A DNA stretch of 64,000 bases from Colwellia psychrerythraea (GTDB lineage Bacteria > Pseudomonadota > Gammaproteobacteria > Enterobacterales > Alteromonadaceae): assembly GCF_000764225.1 (NCBI RefSeq), contig NZ_JQED01000055.1, positions 434,001-498,000 of the forward strand. Direction: 5' to 3'. Of the stretch, positions 43,893-53,243 are shown piece after piece. The notes under the pieces are model-generated. The model ran no database searches. It was not told the DNA's origin and was given only the letters and a program-made list of their open reading frames with translations. Made by a program: the position numbers and the translations under genes. Position 1 is the first letter of the stretch. Every line of letters begins with the position of its first letter.

Positions 43893-44867
43893 ATGAAATT
43901 GCAGCAACTACGCTATATTGTTGAAGTATTAAATAATAACTTAAATGTATCTGCTACAGCAGATAGTTTGTTTACTTCACAACCAGGCATTTCAAAACAA
44001 GTAAGAATGCTCGAAGATGAGTTAGGTATTCAAATTTTTGGTCGCAGTGGTAAGCACTTAACGCATGTCACTGAAGCAGGTCAAGATGTGATTGATATTG
44101 CTACCCAAATACTTTCAAAAGTTGAAGGTATTAAAGCGGTTGCTCGTGAACATACCCAACCAGATGAAGGTAAATTACGAATTGCAACTACGCATACTCA
44201 AGCTCGTTATGCCTTGCCCGATGTTATTCAAGGCTTTATCAAGAGATATAGTAAAGTATCATTACATATGTCTCAAGGAACACCTGCGCAAATTAGTGAT
44301 GCGGCCGCCAAAGGAGATGCCGACTTTGCTATTGCGACAGAGTCATTACATTTGTATAACGATCTAGTCATGCTTCCTTGTTATCATTGGAATCGAAGCA
44401 TAATTGTTCGTCCTGACCATCCTTTAGCTAAAAAGCAAAATATCACCATAGTTGATATTGCTAAATATTCATTAGTTACTTATGTTTTTGGTTTTACTGG
44501 CCGTTCTGAACTGGACGCTGCTTTTGATGCTGCGGGAGCAAAGCCTAAGATTGCCTTTACTGCTACAGATGCCGATGTGATAAAAACTTATGTACGTTTA
44601 GGCGTAGGTGTTGGTGTCATTGCTTCAATGGCGATTGATGATCGTATTGATAGCGATCTTGTTGTGATTGATGCTAGCCATTTATTTAAGGCAAGTACGA
44701 CTAAAATTGGTTTTAGGCGTGGTAGTTTTTTACGCGCTTATATGTATGATTTTATTGAGCGATTTGCGCCACATTTAACAAAAGATATTGTCACTCGTGC
44801 AATGTTATTAAAAAACAACCATGAGGTTGATGAGTTTTTAGCGGATATTAAATTGCCAACCCGTTAA
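43893..44867 (+). CDS. cysB: LysR family regulator CysB
   Basis: Activator of cysteine biosynthesis and sulfate assimilation genes, responding to N-acetylserine. I placed the start at ATG 43893, giving MKLQQLRYIVEVLNNNLNVS and 324 residues, exactly the length of E. coli CysB. An ATG 18 bp earlier (43875) would add MLMSMY and lacks a better ribosome binding site. The winged-helix domain occupies about residues 1-60 (TSQPGISKQVRMLEDELGIQIF). The effector domain keeps ATTHTQARYALP and CYHWNR. No cys operon is adjacent. Confidence 0.95.
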   Translation: MKLQQLRYIVEVLNNNLNVSATADSLFTSQPGISKQVRMLEDELGIQIFGRSGKHLTHVTEAGQDVIDIATQILSKVEGIKAVAREHTQPDEGKLRIATTHTQARYALPDVIQGFIKRYSKVSLHMSQGTPAQISDAAAKGDADFAIATESLHLYNDLVMLPCYHWNRSIIVRPDHPLAKKQNITIVDIAKYSLVTYVFGFTGRSELDAAFDAAGAKPKIAFTATDADVIKTYVRLGVGVGVIASMAIDDRIDSDLVVIDASHLFKASTTKIGFRRGSFLRAYMYDFIERFAPHLTKDIVTRAMLLKNNHEVDEFLADIKLPTR

Positions 44868-44878
44868 GCATTTCTGAT

Positions 44879-44910
44879 ATTACGAGTAATAATCGTTTAT
44901 TGCTCGTAAT
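44879..44910. terminator. Inverted repeat between cysB and yfhL
   Basis: ATTACGAGTAATAA and TTATTGCTCGTAAT form a 14-bp stem (one G-U) with a TCGT loop, located between convergent genes. No strong T-tract follows on either strand, so termination is likely but not certain. Confidence 0.5.
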
Positions 44911-44932
44911 ACTAAAACACTATCATTTCTTA

Positions 44933-45178
44933 CTAGCCATGCATTCGAATAAACTTTGCGAGTAATGTATCTTCGTTTTCTACATGGGCAGGATCAGGCT
45001 TTACACAATCAATAGGGCATACACTGACACACGTTGGTTGCTCATAATGCCCTATACATTCAGTGCATTTATCGACATCAATTTCATAAATTTCGTCCCC
45101 AAGGGTGATTGCACCATTAGGGCACTCAGGATCGCACATATCGCAATTGATGCATGAGTCTAATATTTTTAGCGCCAT
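44933..45178 (-). CDS. yfhL: YfhL family 4Fe-4S dicluster ferredoxin
   Basis: Small ferredoxin of 81 residues with two CxxCxxC-type cluster motifs (CINCDMCDPECPNGAI and CTECIGHY...CVSVCPIDCV), typical of the Alvin/YfhL family with an extended second motif. It would transfer electrons at low potential in the cytoplasm. It follows the TrhP gene by 40 bp on the same strand, so the pair is probably one transcript. Confidence 0.92.
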   Translation of the reverse strand: MALKILDSCINCDMCDPECPNGAITLGDEIYEIDVDKCTECIGHYEQPTCVSVCPIDCVKPDPAHVENEDTLLAKFIRMHG

Positions 45179-45218
45179 ATCATTGTTGACCTATTGTCAT
45201 TCGCGATCGTTTACACGG

Positions 45219-46610
45219 TTACGTTTTTTGGTTTTGTGCAAATGGGTGACGGGTAGTACCACCTTCATCCAAATAACGCATAATAATGCCAAAATCTAGC
45301 TCTAATCCCGTATCAACGGCAATGGCTACTTTGTGGCCAGATCCTTTAGCATCATCAATACTTTCTCCTGTTTTACTATTGATCATTTCGGTTAATGTGA
45401 ACGTTTGATTACCGTTAGGTGTCATCAATTCAAGTTGGTCACCAACGAGAAACTTGTTTTTAACGTCAATTTCTATTAAGCCAGTTTCTTCATTTCGCCC
45501 TAGCACTTCCCCAACAAATTGTTGAGTATCGCTTTTTGAATAACCGTATTCATAGTTTTGGGTATCACTATGGCGATGTCGCTGTAAAAAACCTTCAGTA
45601 TAACCACGATGCGCTAGATGCTCCAAATCGGTATTAAGGCTTGGGTTAAATGCTTTATCTGCAATGGCATCATTAATCGCCTTACCATATACCTGTGCTG
45701 TTCTTGCACAGTAATAAAATGATTTTGTTCTACCTTCAATTTTTAGCGAGTGCACGCCCATTTTAACCAAGCGCTCTACATGCTCAACAGCGCGCAGATC
45801 TTTCGAGTTCATGATGTAGGTACCATGCTCATCTTCAAAAGCAGGCATATACTCACCTGGACGACCTTGCTCTTGCAGTAAAATGACATCATCGATCGGT
45901 TTTTGCTCCGGCAAAATGATATCTTTCTCAGGCATATACACTTCAACTGGTTCAGGTTTTACCGCAATTATATCACCTGTTTCTGTTTCTTTGGCTTCAT
46001 GGGTATCATACTTCCAACGACAGGAGTTAGTGCAAGTTCCTTGGTTCGGATCTCGTTTGTTGATATAGCCAGAGAGTAGACAACGGCCAGAATAGGCCAT
46101 GCAAAGCGCGCCATGAACAAATACTTCTAATTCCATTTCTGGACAATGAAAACGAATATCTTCAATTTCATCAAGGGAAAGCTCTCTCGATAATATTACT
46201 CGTTCAACGCCTTGTTGTTGCCAAAACTTAACGGTTGCCCAATTGACAGCATTCGCTTGTACTGACAAGTGTATTGCCATGTCAGGAAAGTTCTCTCTGA
46301 CCAACATAATAAGGCCAGGATCCGACATAATTAATGCGTCTGGCTTCATTGCAACAATAGGTGCAATATCTTTAAGGAAGGTTTTTAGTTTTCCGTTATG
46401 TGGAGCGATATTGTTAACTAGATAGAATTTTTTGCCTAGTTGGTGCGCTTCATTGATACCAATTTGTATGTTCTCTAAACTAAATTCATTGTTTCTGACC
46501 CGCAAAGAATAACGAGGTTGACCAGCATAAACAGCATCTGCGCCGTAGGCAAAAGCATATCGCATATTTTTTAAACTACCGGCAGGAGAGAGAAGTTCAG
46601 GTTTTATCAT
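45219..46610 (-). CDS. trhP: tRNA 5-hydroxyuridine synthesis protein TrhP (YegQ, U32 family)
   Basis: U32 peptidase-like protein of 463 residues that in E. coli contributes to 5-hydroxyuridine at the wobble position of tRNAs. It begins MIKPELLSPAGSLKNMRYAF and contains the YAGQPRYSLRVRNNEF and IEGRTKSFYYCARTAQVY motifs. Conserved cysteines that can hold an Fe-S cluster lie in GALCMAYSGRCLLSGY and QGTCTNSCRW. Nearly full-length agreement with E. coli YegQ is apparent. The downstream ferredoxin is a plausible electron donor. Confidence 0.93.
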   Translation of the reverse strand: MIKPELLSPAGSLKNMRYAFAYGADAVYAGQPRYSLRVRNNEFSLENIQIGINEAHQLGKKFYLVNNIAPHNGKLKTFLKDIAPIVAMKPDALIMSDPGLIMLVRENFPDMAIHLSVQANAVNWATVKFWQQQGVERVILSRELSLDEIEDIRFHCPEMELEVFVHGALCMAYSGRCLLSGYINKRDPNQGTCTNSCRWKYDTHEAKETETGDIIAVKPEPVEVYMPEKDIILPEQKPIDDVILLQEQGRPGEYMPAFEDEHGTYIMNSKDLRAVEHVERLVKMGVHSLKIEGRTKSFYYCARTAQVYGKAINDAIADKAFNPSLNTDLEHLAHRGYTEGFLQRHRHSDTQNYEYGYSKSDTQQFVGEVLGRNEETGLIEIDVKNKFLVGDQLELMTPNGNQTFTLTEMINSKTGESIDDAKGSGHKVAIAVDTGLELDFGIIMRYLDEGGTTRHPFAQNQKT

Positions 46611-46879
46611 GGGGTACTCAGGTTTATGATGGAAAGAAAACGCAAGAAAAAATCAGCGGCGAATTATACTCAATATCACAGCCCTCTACTATTTTAAATT
46701 AAAGCAAGCATGATCTAGATCAATACTTAGCTTTTTTTCATTAGAAAAAGCTAAGTATTTATTTTGGTTAAAAGAACACTTGCTGTTGCTATTAGCTTGA
46801 AAAACATTAATAAAAAGTAATTGCATCACAGAAAAGTATGCTACTTTTAATAATCATTATAAAAAAGTAAGGTGGATTT

Positions 46880-47722
46880 ATGGCAACTGAAAATGCCCTG
46901 TATACGATTTTGATTGAAAAAATTAAACAAGACACCCTAGTACTTCCAACTTTACCGGAAGTGGCATTAAAAGTTAGAAGCGCTGCTGATGATCCTGATA
47001 TTAACCTGAATCAAATGAGTGATATAATTTCTCAAGATCCTGCTTTATCTTTAGGTATGCTCAAAGTTGCTAATAGTGCTCTTTTGGGCCGAAGCATTAA
47101 AGCAGAGACTGTACCACAAGCAGTAACACGCATTGGTTTAACTCAAATCAAAAGTATTGCTACTGCAATGGCTATTGAACAAGTATTCGTTTCAAACAAT
47201 GATATTGTAACTATGTATATGAACAAAGCATGGGTTAAAACAATTGATATAGCATCCGTTGCAATCAGTTTGATGAATTTATACTTAAAAGAAAACAAGC
47301 ATACCCCCTTATCTCTCGATACTATTACTTTAGCAGCACTAATACATAATATTGGTGTACTTCCTATTTTAACTGAAGCAGAAAATCATCCTGATGTTTT
47401 TGCCAATCCGACATTTTTACAGCAAGCCATTATTAAGTTGTCAGGGCGGGTAGGTGGAGCAATAACTCGTAATTGGGGCTTTTCTGAAGAATTTACTTTA
47501 TTAGCTGAGAGTTGGAGTGATTTAACTATTCTTCCAACTGAAGCACATTATTTAGACTTTATTAGAGCGGGCGCTATCTATCATAATGTTTTTAAAAATG
47601 AGTCAACTAAAGAAGCATTGTTAAAGAATTATACTAAAAAAGGTATTTTACCAGACGTTGATTTTATGGATGGTGATGAATTTAAAGAAATGTGTGAAGG
47701 TGTCAAGGCTATGTTTATCTAA
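46880..47722 (+). CDS. HDOD domain protein
   Basis: Protein of 280 residues dominated by an HDOD domain, a non-catalytic relative of HD phosphohydrolases used in signal transduction. The conserved N-terminal part (LPTLPEVALKVRSAADDP, DIISQDPALSLGMLKVANSA) is clear, with ITRNWGFSEEFT near residue 195. There is no attached GGDEF, EAL or receiver domain. The role is unknown; many HDOD proteins modulate c-di-GMP or chemotaxis circuits. Confidence 0.88.
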   Translation: MATENALYTILIEKIKQDTLVLPTLPEVALKVRSAADDPDINLNQMSDIISQDPALSLGMLKVANSALLGRSIKAETVPQAVTRIGLTQIKSIATAMAIEQVFVSNNDIVTMYMNKAWVKTIDIASVAISLMNLYLKENKHTPLSLDTITLAALIHNIGVLPILTEAENHPDVFANPTFLQQAIIKLSGRVGGAITRNWGFSEEFTLLAESWSDLTILPTEAHYLDFIRAGAIYHNVFKNESTKEALLKNYTKKGILPDVDFMDGDEFKEMCEGVKAMFI

Positions 47723-47753
47723 GTACAACTAAACTTGTGTAGAAGATTTTAGT

Positions 47754-47784
47754 AAAATGGCAACACTTAGTTGCCATTTTCATT
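47754..47784. terminator. Bidirectional terminator between the HDOD gene and rdgC
   Basis: AAAATGGCAA and TTGCCATTTT form a 10-bp stem around CACTTAG, between convergent genes. The A/T flanks provide short U-tracts in both directions. Confidence 0.8.
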
Positions 47785-47802
47785 TAATCCTAGAGTATGC
47801 GA

Positions 47803-48726
47803 TTAATCTTTTTCTAAATGGTCAGTTGTTTTCATTGAGAATTCAGCTAGTAGCTCGATAATAAAGCGATTCAATTCTCCTGCCATAAGGGCAAAATCGG
47901 CGTCAAGTTTAGCCACTATATCATCGCTATCAATGTCATCATTTTGTTCATGTATAACATCAAAAAACTTAACTCGTTTGATTGCTAAATCATCACATAA
48001 AATGAATGACAATGTCTCATCCCATTCTAGTGCTACTTTTACGACATATTTATCTGCATCTAAATGAGCTTTAATCTCTTCACCGATGAGATCTTGATTT
48101 TTTACACGAACAACCGCGCCGTCATCACCTAAAGCATTAAATTCCGCTTCCATGCCCAAAGTAAACTTCCCGCCTAAGCTCTTCTCATTTAGCCAGTCGG
48201 TCATCGTTTCATCGGCACAAACGTCAGGTTCCAAACTGCTAACAGGTAAAGTACCAAGTACTTTACGTAATAAGGCTAATAAATCTTCCGCTTTACCACG
48301 TGAACTAGAATTGATAACAATAATATTATTTACTGGGCTGATATAAGCATGAGTATCTGTTATACGAGAAAACGCACGAGGCAGTAATTCAAAAGTTATG
48401 TCTTCTTTAAATTGTTCTTTTTCTTTCTTTGTAGCACCGCGCCCTTGTTCTTGTTCGAGCAAGTTAACTTTTTCTTCTACCATATCCTTAATAACAGACG
48501 CAGGAAGTATTTTTTCTTCTTTGCGTGCACAAATCAGAAAGTTACCGTTTGCACTGTGAACACTGGTATCACCATGTTTTCCTAATGCATTAACCCAACC
48601 AAAATGAGATATTTCTGTCGAGCCTAGTGGAGTAAAAAGGTGTTCTGATAAATGTTTTTCTAAGTCTTGCTCAGACCATTCAAATGGACGTGTAAAAGCA
48701 AAAAAGTAAAGGTTTTTAAACCACAT
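47803..48726 (-). CDS. rdgC: Recombination-associated protein RdgC
   Basis: DNA-binding ring-forming protein of 307 residues that modulates RecA. It begins MWFKNLYFFAFTRPFEWSEQ and holds PRAFSRITDTHAYISP and SFILCDDLAIKRVKFFDV, which are characteristic of the family. Length matches E. coli RdgC (303). Monocistronic. Confidence 0.96.
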   Translation of the reverse strand: MWFKNLYFFAFTRPFEWSEQDLEKHLSEHLFTPLGSTEISHFGWVNALGKHGDTSVHSANGNFLICARKEEKILPASVIKDMVEEKVNLLEQEQGRGATKKEKEQFKEDITFELLPRAFSRITDTHAYISPVNNIIVINSSSRGKAEDLLALLRKVLGTLPVSSLEPDVCADETMTDWLNEKSLGGKFTLGMEAEFNALGDDGAVVRVKNQDLIGEEIKAHLDADKYVVKVALEWDETLSFILCDDLAIKRVKFFDVIHEQNDDIDSDDIVAKLDADFALMAGELNRFIIELLAEFSMKTTDHLEKD

Positions 48727-49054
48727 ATGTAAATCCTAGGTTGATATATTCCCGTTTCAGTTCAGCAGGCAGGAATCGATGGTAATTTACAAGGCTTTAG
48801 ACAAGGATTCATTGCTAAGAACGGTTATCTCTTCTTATAAATGAATAATGCTAAATAAAGCCTTTTAAACCCCACCCAAGGGGAACACAGAGCAATATCA
48901 CTTCGTTGTTGCACCAATTTGTATGGAAATGACATCATTGGTGCTTATAGCTGTAAAGTTGTACTGTGTTCCTAAGCTTGCATACTGAAGTAAAACGGGT
49001 AAAGAATATTTTGGCGATTATCATACCTGAAATCTAATGTGATAACAGCAGCTT
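48727..49054. other. Intergenic region between rdgC and the sensor kinase gene
   Basis: A 328-bp spacer. The notable structure is an 8-bp perfect inverted repeat, GCACCAAT at 48911-48918 and ATTGGTGC at 48937-48944, 18 nt apart. The arms resemble halves of NtrC-type sites, but neither half is complete. No coding frame was convincing. Confidence 0.4.
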
Positions 49055-50797
49055 TTAGCTGTACCTCATATCAGGTAAAGTTATGCGATAACTTAATCCT
49101 CCATCGGATCCTGAGTAAGCATCAATAGCGCCATTGAGTGTATCAACCACTAAGTTTTTTATTATGTGTGTGCCTAAACCTGTACCACCTTTGTCTGCTC
49201 GAGTGGTATAAAAAGGGTCAAATAATTTATCAAATTGCTCTTCATTAATCCCTGCACCATTATCTCGGTAGAGTATCATTAACCTTTGTTTTTCTATGGT
49301 AACATCAACATTTATTATGCCTTTGTTAACATCTTGAAAGCCATGAATTATAGAGTTAATAATTAAATTAATAATGATCTGGGCAATAGCACCTGGATGC
49401 GTATAAATTTCAATATGTGGATCGCAATTTATTTTGACACTATGATTGGTTTTTTTTAATTTCGGGTGAATTGATTGGATTATCTCATCAAGATATTTTG
49501 AGATATTTATTAACCTGACTTTGTCATTGGCTTGATCAACGGCTACTTGTTTGAAGCTAGTAATTAACTCTGCAGCTCTTTGCAAATTATTTGATAATAA
49601 CTTAACACTATGTTGTGCATTACTTATAAAGCAATCAATAGTTCGTTTTGATAACTTTTGTGCTGTGATATCTTGTTGAAGTTTAGTAATAATATCGGCT
49701 AGATAGCTAGTTGAAGTGATACTAATACCTATGGGCGTGTTAATTTCATGGGAAACTTCTGCGCTTAATTCTCCTAAAGATGCCATCTTTTCTGCTTCTA
49801 ACAATCTATCTTGAGCTTTACTTAATTCTAATATCGAATTTTTTAACTCTTTGTTAGTTGTCATTAAAGTGCTTTCTGTTTTGCGACGGCGATTATTTTC
49901 TTCTTTTAACTCATTTTGCTGCTCTAGCATTTCTTTTTGCTGAACTTCCATTCGCAATAAAGTGCTACTTAATGTTGAGGTTTTCTTAGCAACCTCTTGT
50001 TCAAGCAGCAAGTTTTGCTCGTCTAATTTATCGTTAGCTAAATTCGTTTCTCGTTGGGATAATGACAGTTTATCTTTAAATTCAACCAACTCATCTATTA
50101 AATTATTATAGGCATCTTCAAGGATATTGAGTTCGTTTTTCTCGTCGTTCATGATATGAAACTTTGAGGCTTCGGGATCATGTAAATCAAGCTGTTTCAT
50201 TTGGTCTGTAAGCTCTTGTAGGGGATCTGTTAGTAACTTGGTAAAAGCTAATGAAAATAAGAAGACTAAAAAAGTGGTTTTTACAATGGCATTGCCAATT
50301 AGAAAATAAATTCCTACTTCAATACGACTAAAAATAACATCATTACTTGATAATAAGGTAACTGTACCGACCGTGGTAGTCCGTCCTGAAAATTCAAATA
50401 TTAATGGAAAAGAGTGACCGAAAAGCCCTTCTGTTAAGGAGCTAATACTTTGATGCTCATTAAAGGAATCCTTCGTGGCTTGTGAAGGCGTTGTTAATAT
50501 TTCACCAAGCTGTGTGATAATATTATTAGCTTCATCCGTTACGGTTATCCCTTTAATCATAGGAATAGCAATTAAACCTTCTGAAATGTCGACGGCTTGT
50601 TGAGTATTAAGTTCCCACACTGCACGAGTTAAACTACCACTAATTGTTTTTTGCAATGTAAGTAGCTCGCTGTTTATGTGACTTTTGGTATTAAAATACT
50701 CTGCAATTATCTGAATACCAGTAACACTGATGGTTAAAATAAAATAAACAGAGAGAACTCTTGTTAGTAGCGTACGCGATATGCTCGTTATTTTCAT
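49055..50797 (-). CDS. Orphan membrane sensor histidine kinase
   Basis: Sensor kinase of 580 residues. Two membrane helices (about 8-30 and 160-185) enclose a periplasmic sensor region. A HAMP-like linker and a long coiled coil (about 235-335) follow, then the dimerisation domain with the phosphorylation-site His350 (SAEVSHEINTPIG). The ATP-binding domain carries DNGAGI and TRADKGGTGLGTHI. No response regulator gene is adjacent, and the coiled-coil architecture resembles kinases that signal to a separate regulator. The ligand is unknown. Confidence 0.92.
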   Translation of the reverse strand: MKITSISRTLLTRVLSVYFILTISVTGIQIIAEYFNTKSHINSELLTLQKTISGSLTRAVWELNTQQAVDISEGLIAIPMIKGITVTDEANNIITQLGEILTTPSQATKDSFNEHQSISSLTEGLFGHSFPLIFEFSGRTTTVGTVTLLSSNDVIFSRIEVGIYFLIGNAIVKTTFLVFLFSLAFTKLLTDPLQELTDQMKQLDLHDPEASKFHIMNDEKNELNILEDAYNNLIDELVEFKDKLSLSQRETNLANDKLDEQNLLLEQEVAKKTSTLSSTLLRMEVQQKEMLEQQNELKEENNRRRKTESTLMTTNKELKNSILELSKAQDRLLEAEKMASLGELSAEVSHEINTPIGISITSTSYLADIITKLQQDITAQKLSKRTIDCFISNAQHSVKLLSNNLQRAAELITSFKQVAVDQANDKVRLINISKYLDEIIQSIHPKLKKTNHSVKINCDPHIEIYTHPGAIAQIIINLIINSIIHGFQDVNKGIINVDVTIEKQRLMILYRDNGAGINEEQFDKLFDPFYTTRADKGGTGLGTHIIKNLVVDTLNGAIDAYSGSDGGLSYRITLPDMRYS

Positions 50798-51259
50798 ATC
50801 AGTTATCTTATTGGGAGCTTAGTGAGTTTTTGTTAATCATAATAAAGAATATAAAAGCATGTAAAATCATTAGAGTCGTTAATTTTTTAAAAGCTGTTAA
50901 AGCTCTATACTTGAACCGTAGCTTGTAAACATGAAATATAGCGAGTTTCATGGATGTGGGAAATGTAGCTCAGGTTTAAAAAATACTGTTCTTGTTAATC
51001 TATTTACTCATCGTTTATTTATCTTCAATATTTGTTCTACAAAAGTGGCTTTAGTTTGAAAAATTATAACTTTACAAAGACTAACAGCTTTTAATCAATT
51101 GAAACATTTTTTAAAATAAAAAGATACTATGACAGAAATAGGTACTTTTTATGAATATAAGCTTACGTCTGTAACAAAACTGTAATGTATGTATTGTAGA
51201 ATTCTTCGCTATTAGTCCTACTACTCAACAATTTTAAATTTAATTATCTAGGAATATTT
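50798..51259. other. Intergenic region upstream of the Pho-linked porin
   Basis: AT-rich spacer of 462 bp between divergent genes. It contains the Pho box at 51169-51190 and a -10-like hexamer, TAGAAT at 51197-51202. No gene was seen. Confidence 0.6.
51169..51190 (+). promoter_or_regulatory. Pho box and promoter of the porin gene
   Basis: Two 11-bp units, CTGTAACAAAA and CTGTAATGTAT, match the PhoB-box consensus CTGTCATAWAW in tandem. A -10-like TAGAAT lies exactly 6 nt after the second unit, the geometry of a PhoB-activated promoter in which the Pho box replaces the -35 element. This predicts induction in phosphate starvation. Confidence 0.75.
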
Positions 51260-52282
51260 ATGAAACTGGTTAAAAGCTGTATTGCAATGACTCTTTGTTC
51301 TTTATTATCAGTGCCGACATTTGCGGCTGATAAAACATCTGAGAAGACACAAGAGCAACAAGATGTTATCGATTTTTACGGTAAATTAAATATTTCACTT
51401 CAAGCGTCAGAAGAAAAAGGAGAGTCTTTTAACGAACTAAAAAGTAATGCTTCTAGAGTGGGCGTAAAGGGCAAGTATGAATTAGACCATGACCTAACGG
51501 CTATTTATAAACTTGAATGGCAAGTTAATGTTAATGATGATAGCAAGGATACCTTGACTGCTCGTAATCAATGGGTTGGGATTAGAGGTGGATTTGGTGA
51601 GCTTACTGTAGGTCGTTCAGATACAACGTTAAAAGTGTCACAAGGAAAGTTTGACTTATTTAATGATTATGAAGCTGATTTAAAACACTTGTTCATCGGT
51701 GAAAACCGCGTAGCAGATTCTATTACTTATAAATCACCCGTTTATAAAAATCTTCAACTATTAACAAGTTATATTATCTCAGATGATATTGAAGCCGATG
51801 ACCCGTATTCTATTGGTGTATTTTTTGGTGATTTAAATTTGAAAAAAACTGATTTTTTCTTATCCGTCGCTCATGATGAAAATATGCCTGTTAAATTTAA
51901 ACCGGTGGATTCTGGTGAAAGTTCAAGAACTGAAGCATTAGCCAATACCCGAGTAACAGGTATGTATAAGTTTGGTGATTTACGTTTAGGGGCAATGTTT
52001 GTCGATACTGAAGTTGTAAACACTGGTAAGTCTGAAACAGGATTTGCAGCCAATGCTTCTTATAAGATTGGTAAGGTATTAGCAAAGGTTCAATATCAAG
52101 AGTTTTCAGGTGCTGATTCGATAAGTGTTGGTGCAGACTATAAGCTAGGAAAGAACACTAAGGTTTATGCTTGGTTTACAGATAGAGAAGGTAATCAAAT
52201 AACCTCTAATGATGATGGTATTGATTACATTCTAGCCACCAAAGGGCAATATTTTGCTATTGGCATGGAACAAAAATTTTAA
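51260..52282 (+). CDS. Gram-negative porin, Pho-regulated candidate
   Basis: Outer-membrane porin of 340 residues. A signal peptide ends near AAD (MKLVKSCIAMTLCSLLSVPT, then FAA). The mature part has the alternating-strand composition of 16-stranded porins, including GIRGGFGELTVGRSDT, and ends in Phe (GMEQKF), as required for BAM insertion. With a Pho box upstream and phoBR-pstS just downstream, a phosphate- or anion-selective pore is likely, though selectivity cannot be read here. Confidence 0.88.
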   Translation: MKLVKSCIAMTLCSLLSVPTFAADKTSEKTQEQQDVIDFYGKLNISLQASEEKGESFNELKSNASRVGVKGKYELDHDLTAIYKLEWQVNVNDDSKDTLTARNQWVGIRGGFGELTVGRSDTTLKVSQGKFDLFNDYEADLKHLFIGENRVADSITYKSPVYKNLQLLTSYIISDDIEADDPYSIGVFFGDLNLKKTDFFLSVAHDENMPVKFKPVDSGESSRTEALANTRVTGMYKFGDLRLGAMFVDTEVVNTGKSETGFAANASYKIGKVLAKVQYQEFSGADSISVGADYKLGKNTKVYAWFTDREGNQITSNDDGIDYILATKGQYFAIGMEQKF

Positions 52283-52306
52283 GATAACTTTTTAAATTTT
52301 ATTATG

Positions 52307-52339
52307 GCCGTTAATTTCCTTGAGATTAGCGGCTTTTTT
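52307..52339 (+). terminator. Intrinsic terminator of the porin gene
   Basis: GCCGTTAAT and ATTAGCGGC form a 9-bp stem (one G-U) around a 9-nt loop, followed by six T residues, about 25 bp after the stop codon. Confidence 0.85.
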
Positions 52340-52387
52340 GTAGGTGTATACTTGCTAAAGCGTTATGCTTGTTTGATAATTTTGTTT

Positions 52388-52409
52388 TTGTCATAAAACT
52401 GTCACTTAA
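52388..52409 (+). promoter_or_regulatory. Pho box of the phoBR promoter
   Basis: TTGTCATAAAA and CTGTCACTTAA are tandem 11-bp PhoB half-sites closely matching the E. coli Pho box. CACAAT, a weak -10-like hexamer, lies 6 nt after the second unit. This indicates autoregulation of phoBR. Confidence 0.85.
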
Positions 52410-52504
52410 CTTCTGCACAATAGCTTATCAAGTGTGAATTTTTGTTAATGTTTGTTTTATTAACAGTGGATTGCATCAGTTAGTTTTATTATTAGGATGT
52501 TTAC

Positions 52505-53206
52505 ATGAGTAGAAAGATTTTAGTCGTTGAGGATGAGACTCCTATCAGGGAGATGATTAGTTTTGTATTAGATCAAAATGGTTTTAATGCGATTGAAGCT
52601 TGTGATATAGAACAAGCTCTTGCTAAAGTTCATGAGCCTTACCCTGATTTAATCCTACTTGACTGGATGCTTCCTGGTGGCACGGGTGTTTCATTAGCAA
52701 AGAAATTAAAACAAAGTGAATACACTCGAAACATCCCGATCATTATGCTCACAGCCCGAAGTGACGAAGATGATAAAGTAAAAGGTTTTGAAGCTGGCGT
52801 AGATGATTACGTGACTAAACCTTTTTCACCGAAAGAACTTATTGCGCGTATCAAAGCGGTAATACGTCGTGTTTCTCCTACATCACTTGAAGAAGAAGTG
52901 GAGTTTCATGGCCTTAAACTTGATCCCGTTGCTCATCGTGTAGCGATCAACGGTAATAGCTTAGACTTGGGCCCAACCGAGTTTCGCTTATTGCATTTTT
53001 TTATGACACATACAGAAAGGGTTTATTCACGTGAACAGTTGCTTGATAATGTTTGGGGCACAAATATTTACGTTGAAGATAGAACGGTTGATGTTCATAT
53101 TAGGCGCTTACGTAAAGCCATCTCTGGTGAAGGACATGAAGACTTTGTTCAGACCGTTCGCGGCGCGGGTTATCGTTTCTCGAGTAAACTAAAAAAAGTT
53201 AGCTAA
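52505..53206 (+). CDS. phoB: Phosphate regulon response regulator PhoB
   Basis: OmpR-type response regulator of 233 residues. The receiver domain has the phospho-acceptor Asp53 (LILLDWMLPGG) and the acidic pair EDE near residue 10. The C-terminal winged helix has RTVDVHIRRLRKAI, used for Pho-box recognition. It is separated by only 37 bp from phoR, so the two are one operon. The upstream Pho box implies autoregulation. Confidence 0.97.
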   Translation: MSRKILVVEDETPIREMISFVLDQNGFNAIEACDIEQALAKVHEPYPDLILLDWMLPGGTGVSLAKKLKQSEYTRNIPIIMLTARSDEDDKVKGFEAGVDDYVTKPFSPKELIARIKAVIRRVSPTSLEEEVEFHGLKLDPVAHRVAINGNSLDLGPTEFRLLHFFMTHTERVYSREQLLDNVWGTNIYVEDRTVDVHIRRLRKAISGEGHEDFVQTVRGAGYRFSSKLKKVS

Positions 53207-53243
53207 TATTAACGGTTCTCCATTGGAAAGTAATTAGGCAAGC

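Noticed and set aside
48880..48950. Possible NtrC binding sites or a glnA-like promoter
   Set aside because: Only half-site resemblance (GCACCAAT, ATTGGTGC); neither half gives the full TGCACCANNNTGGTGCA pattern and no nitrogen gene is adjacent.
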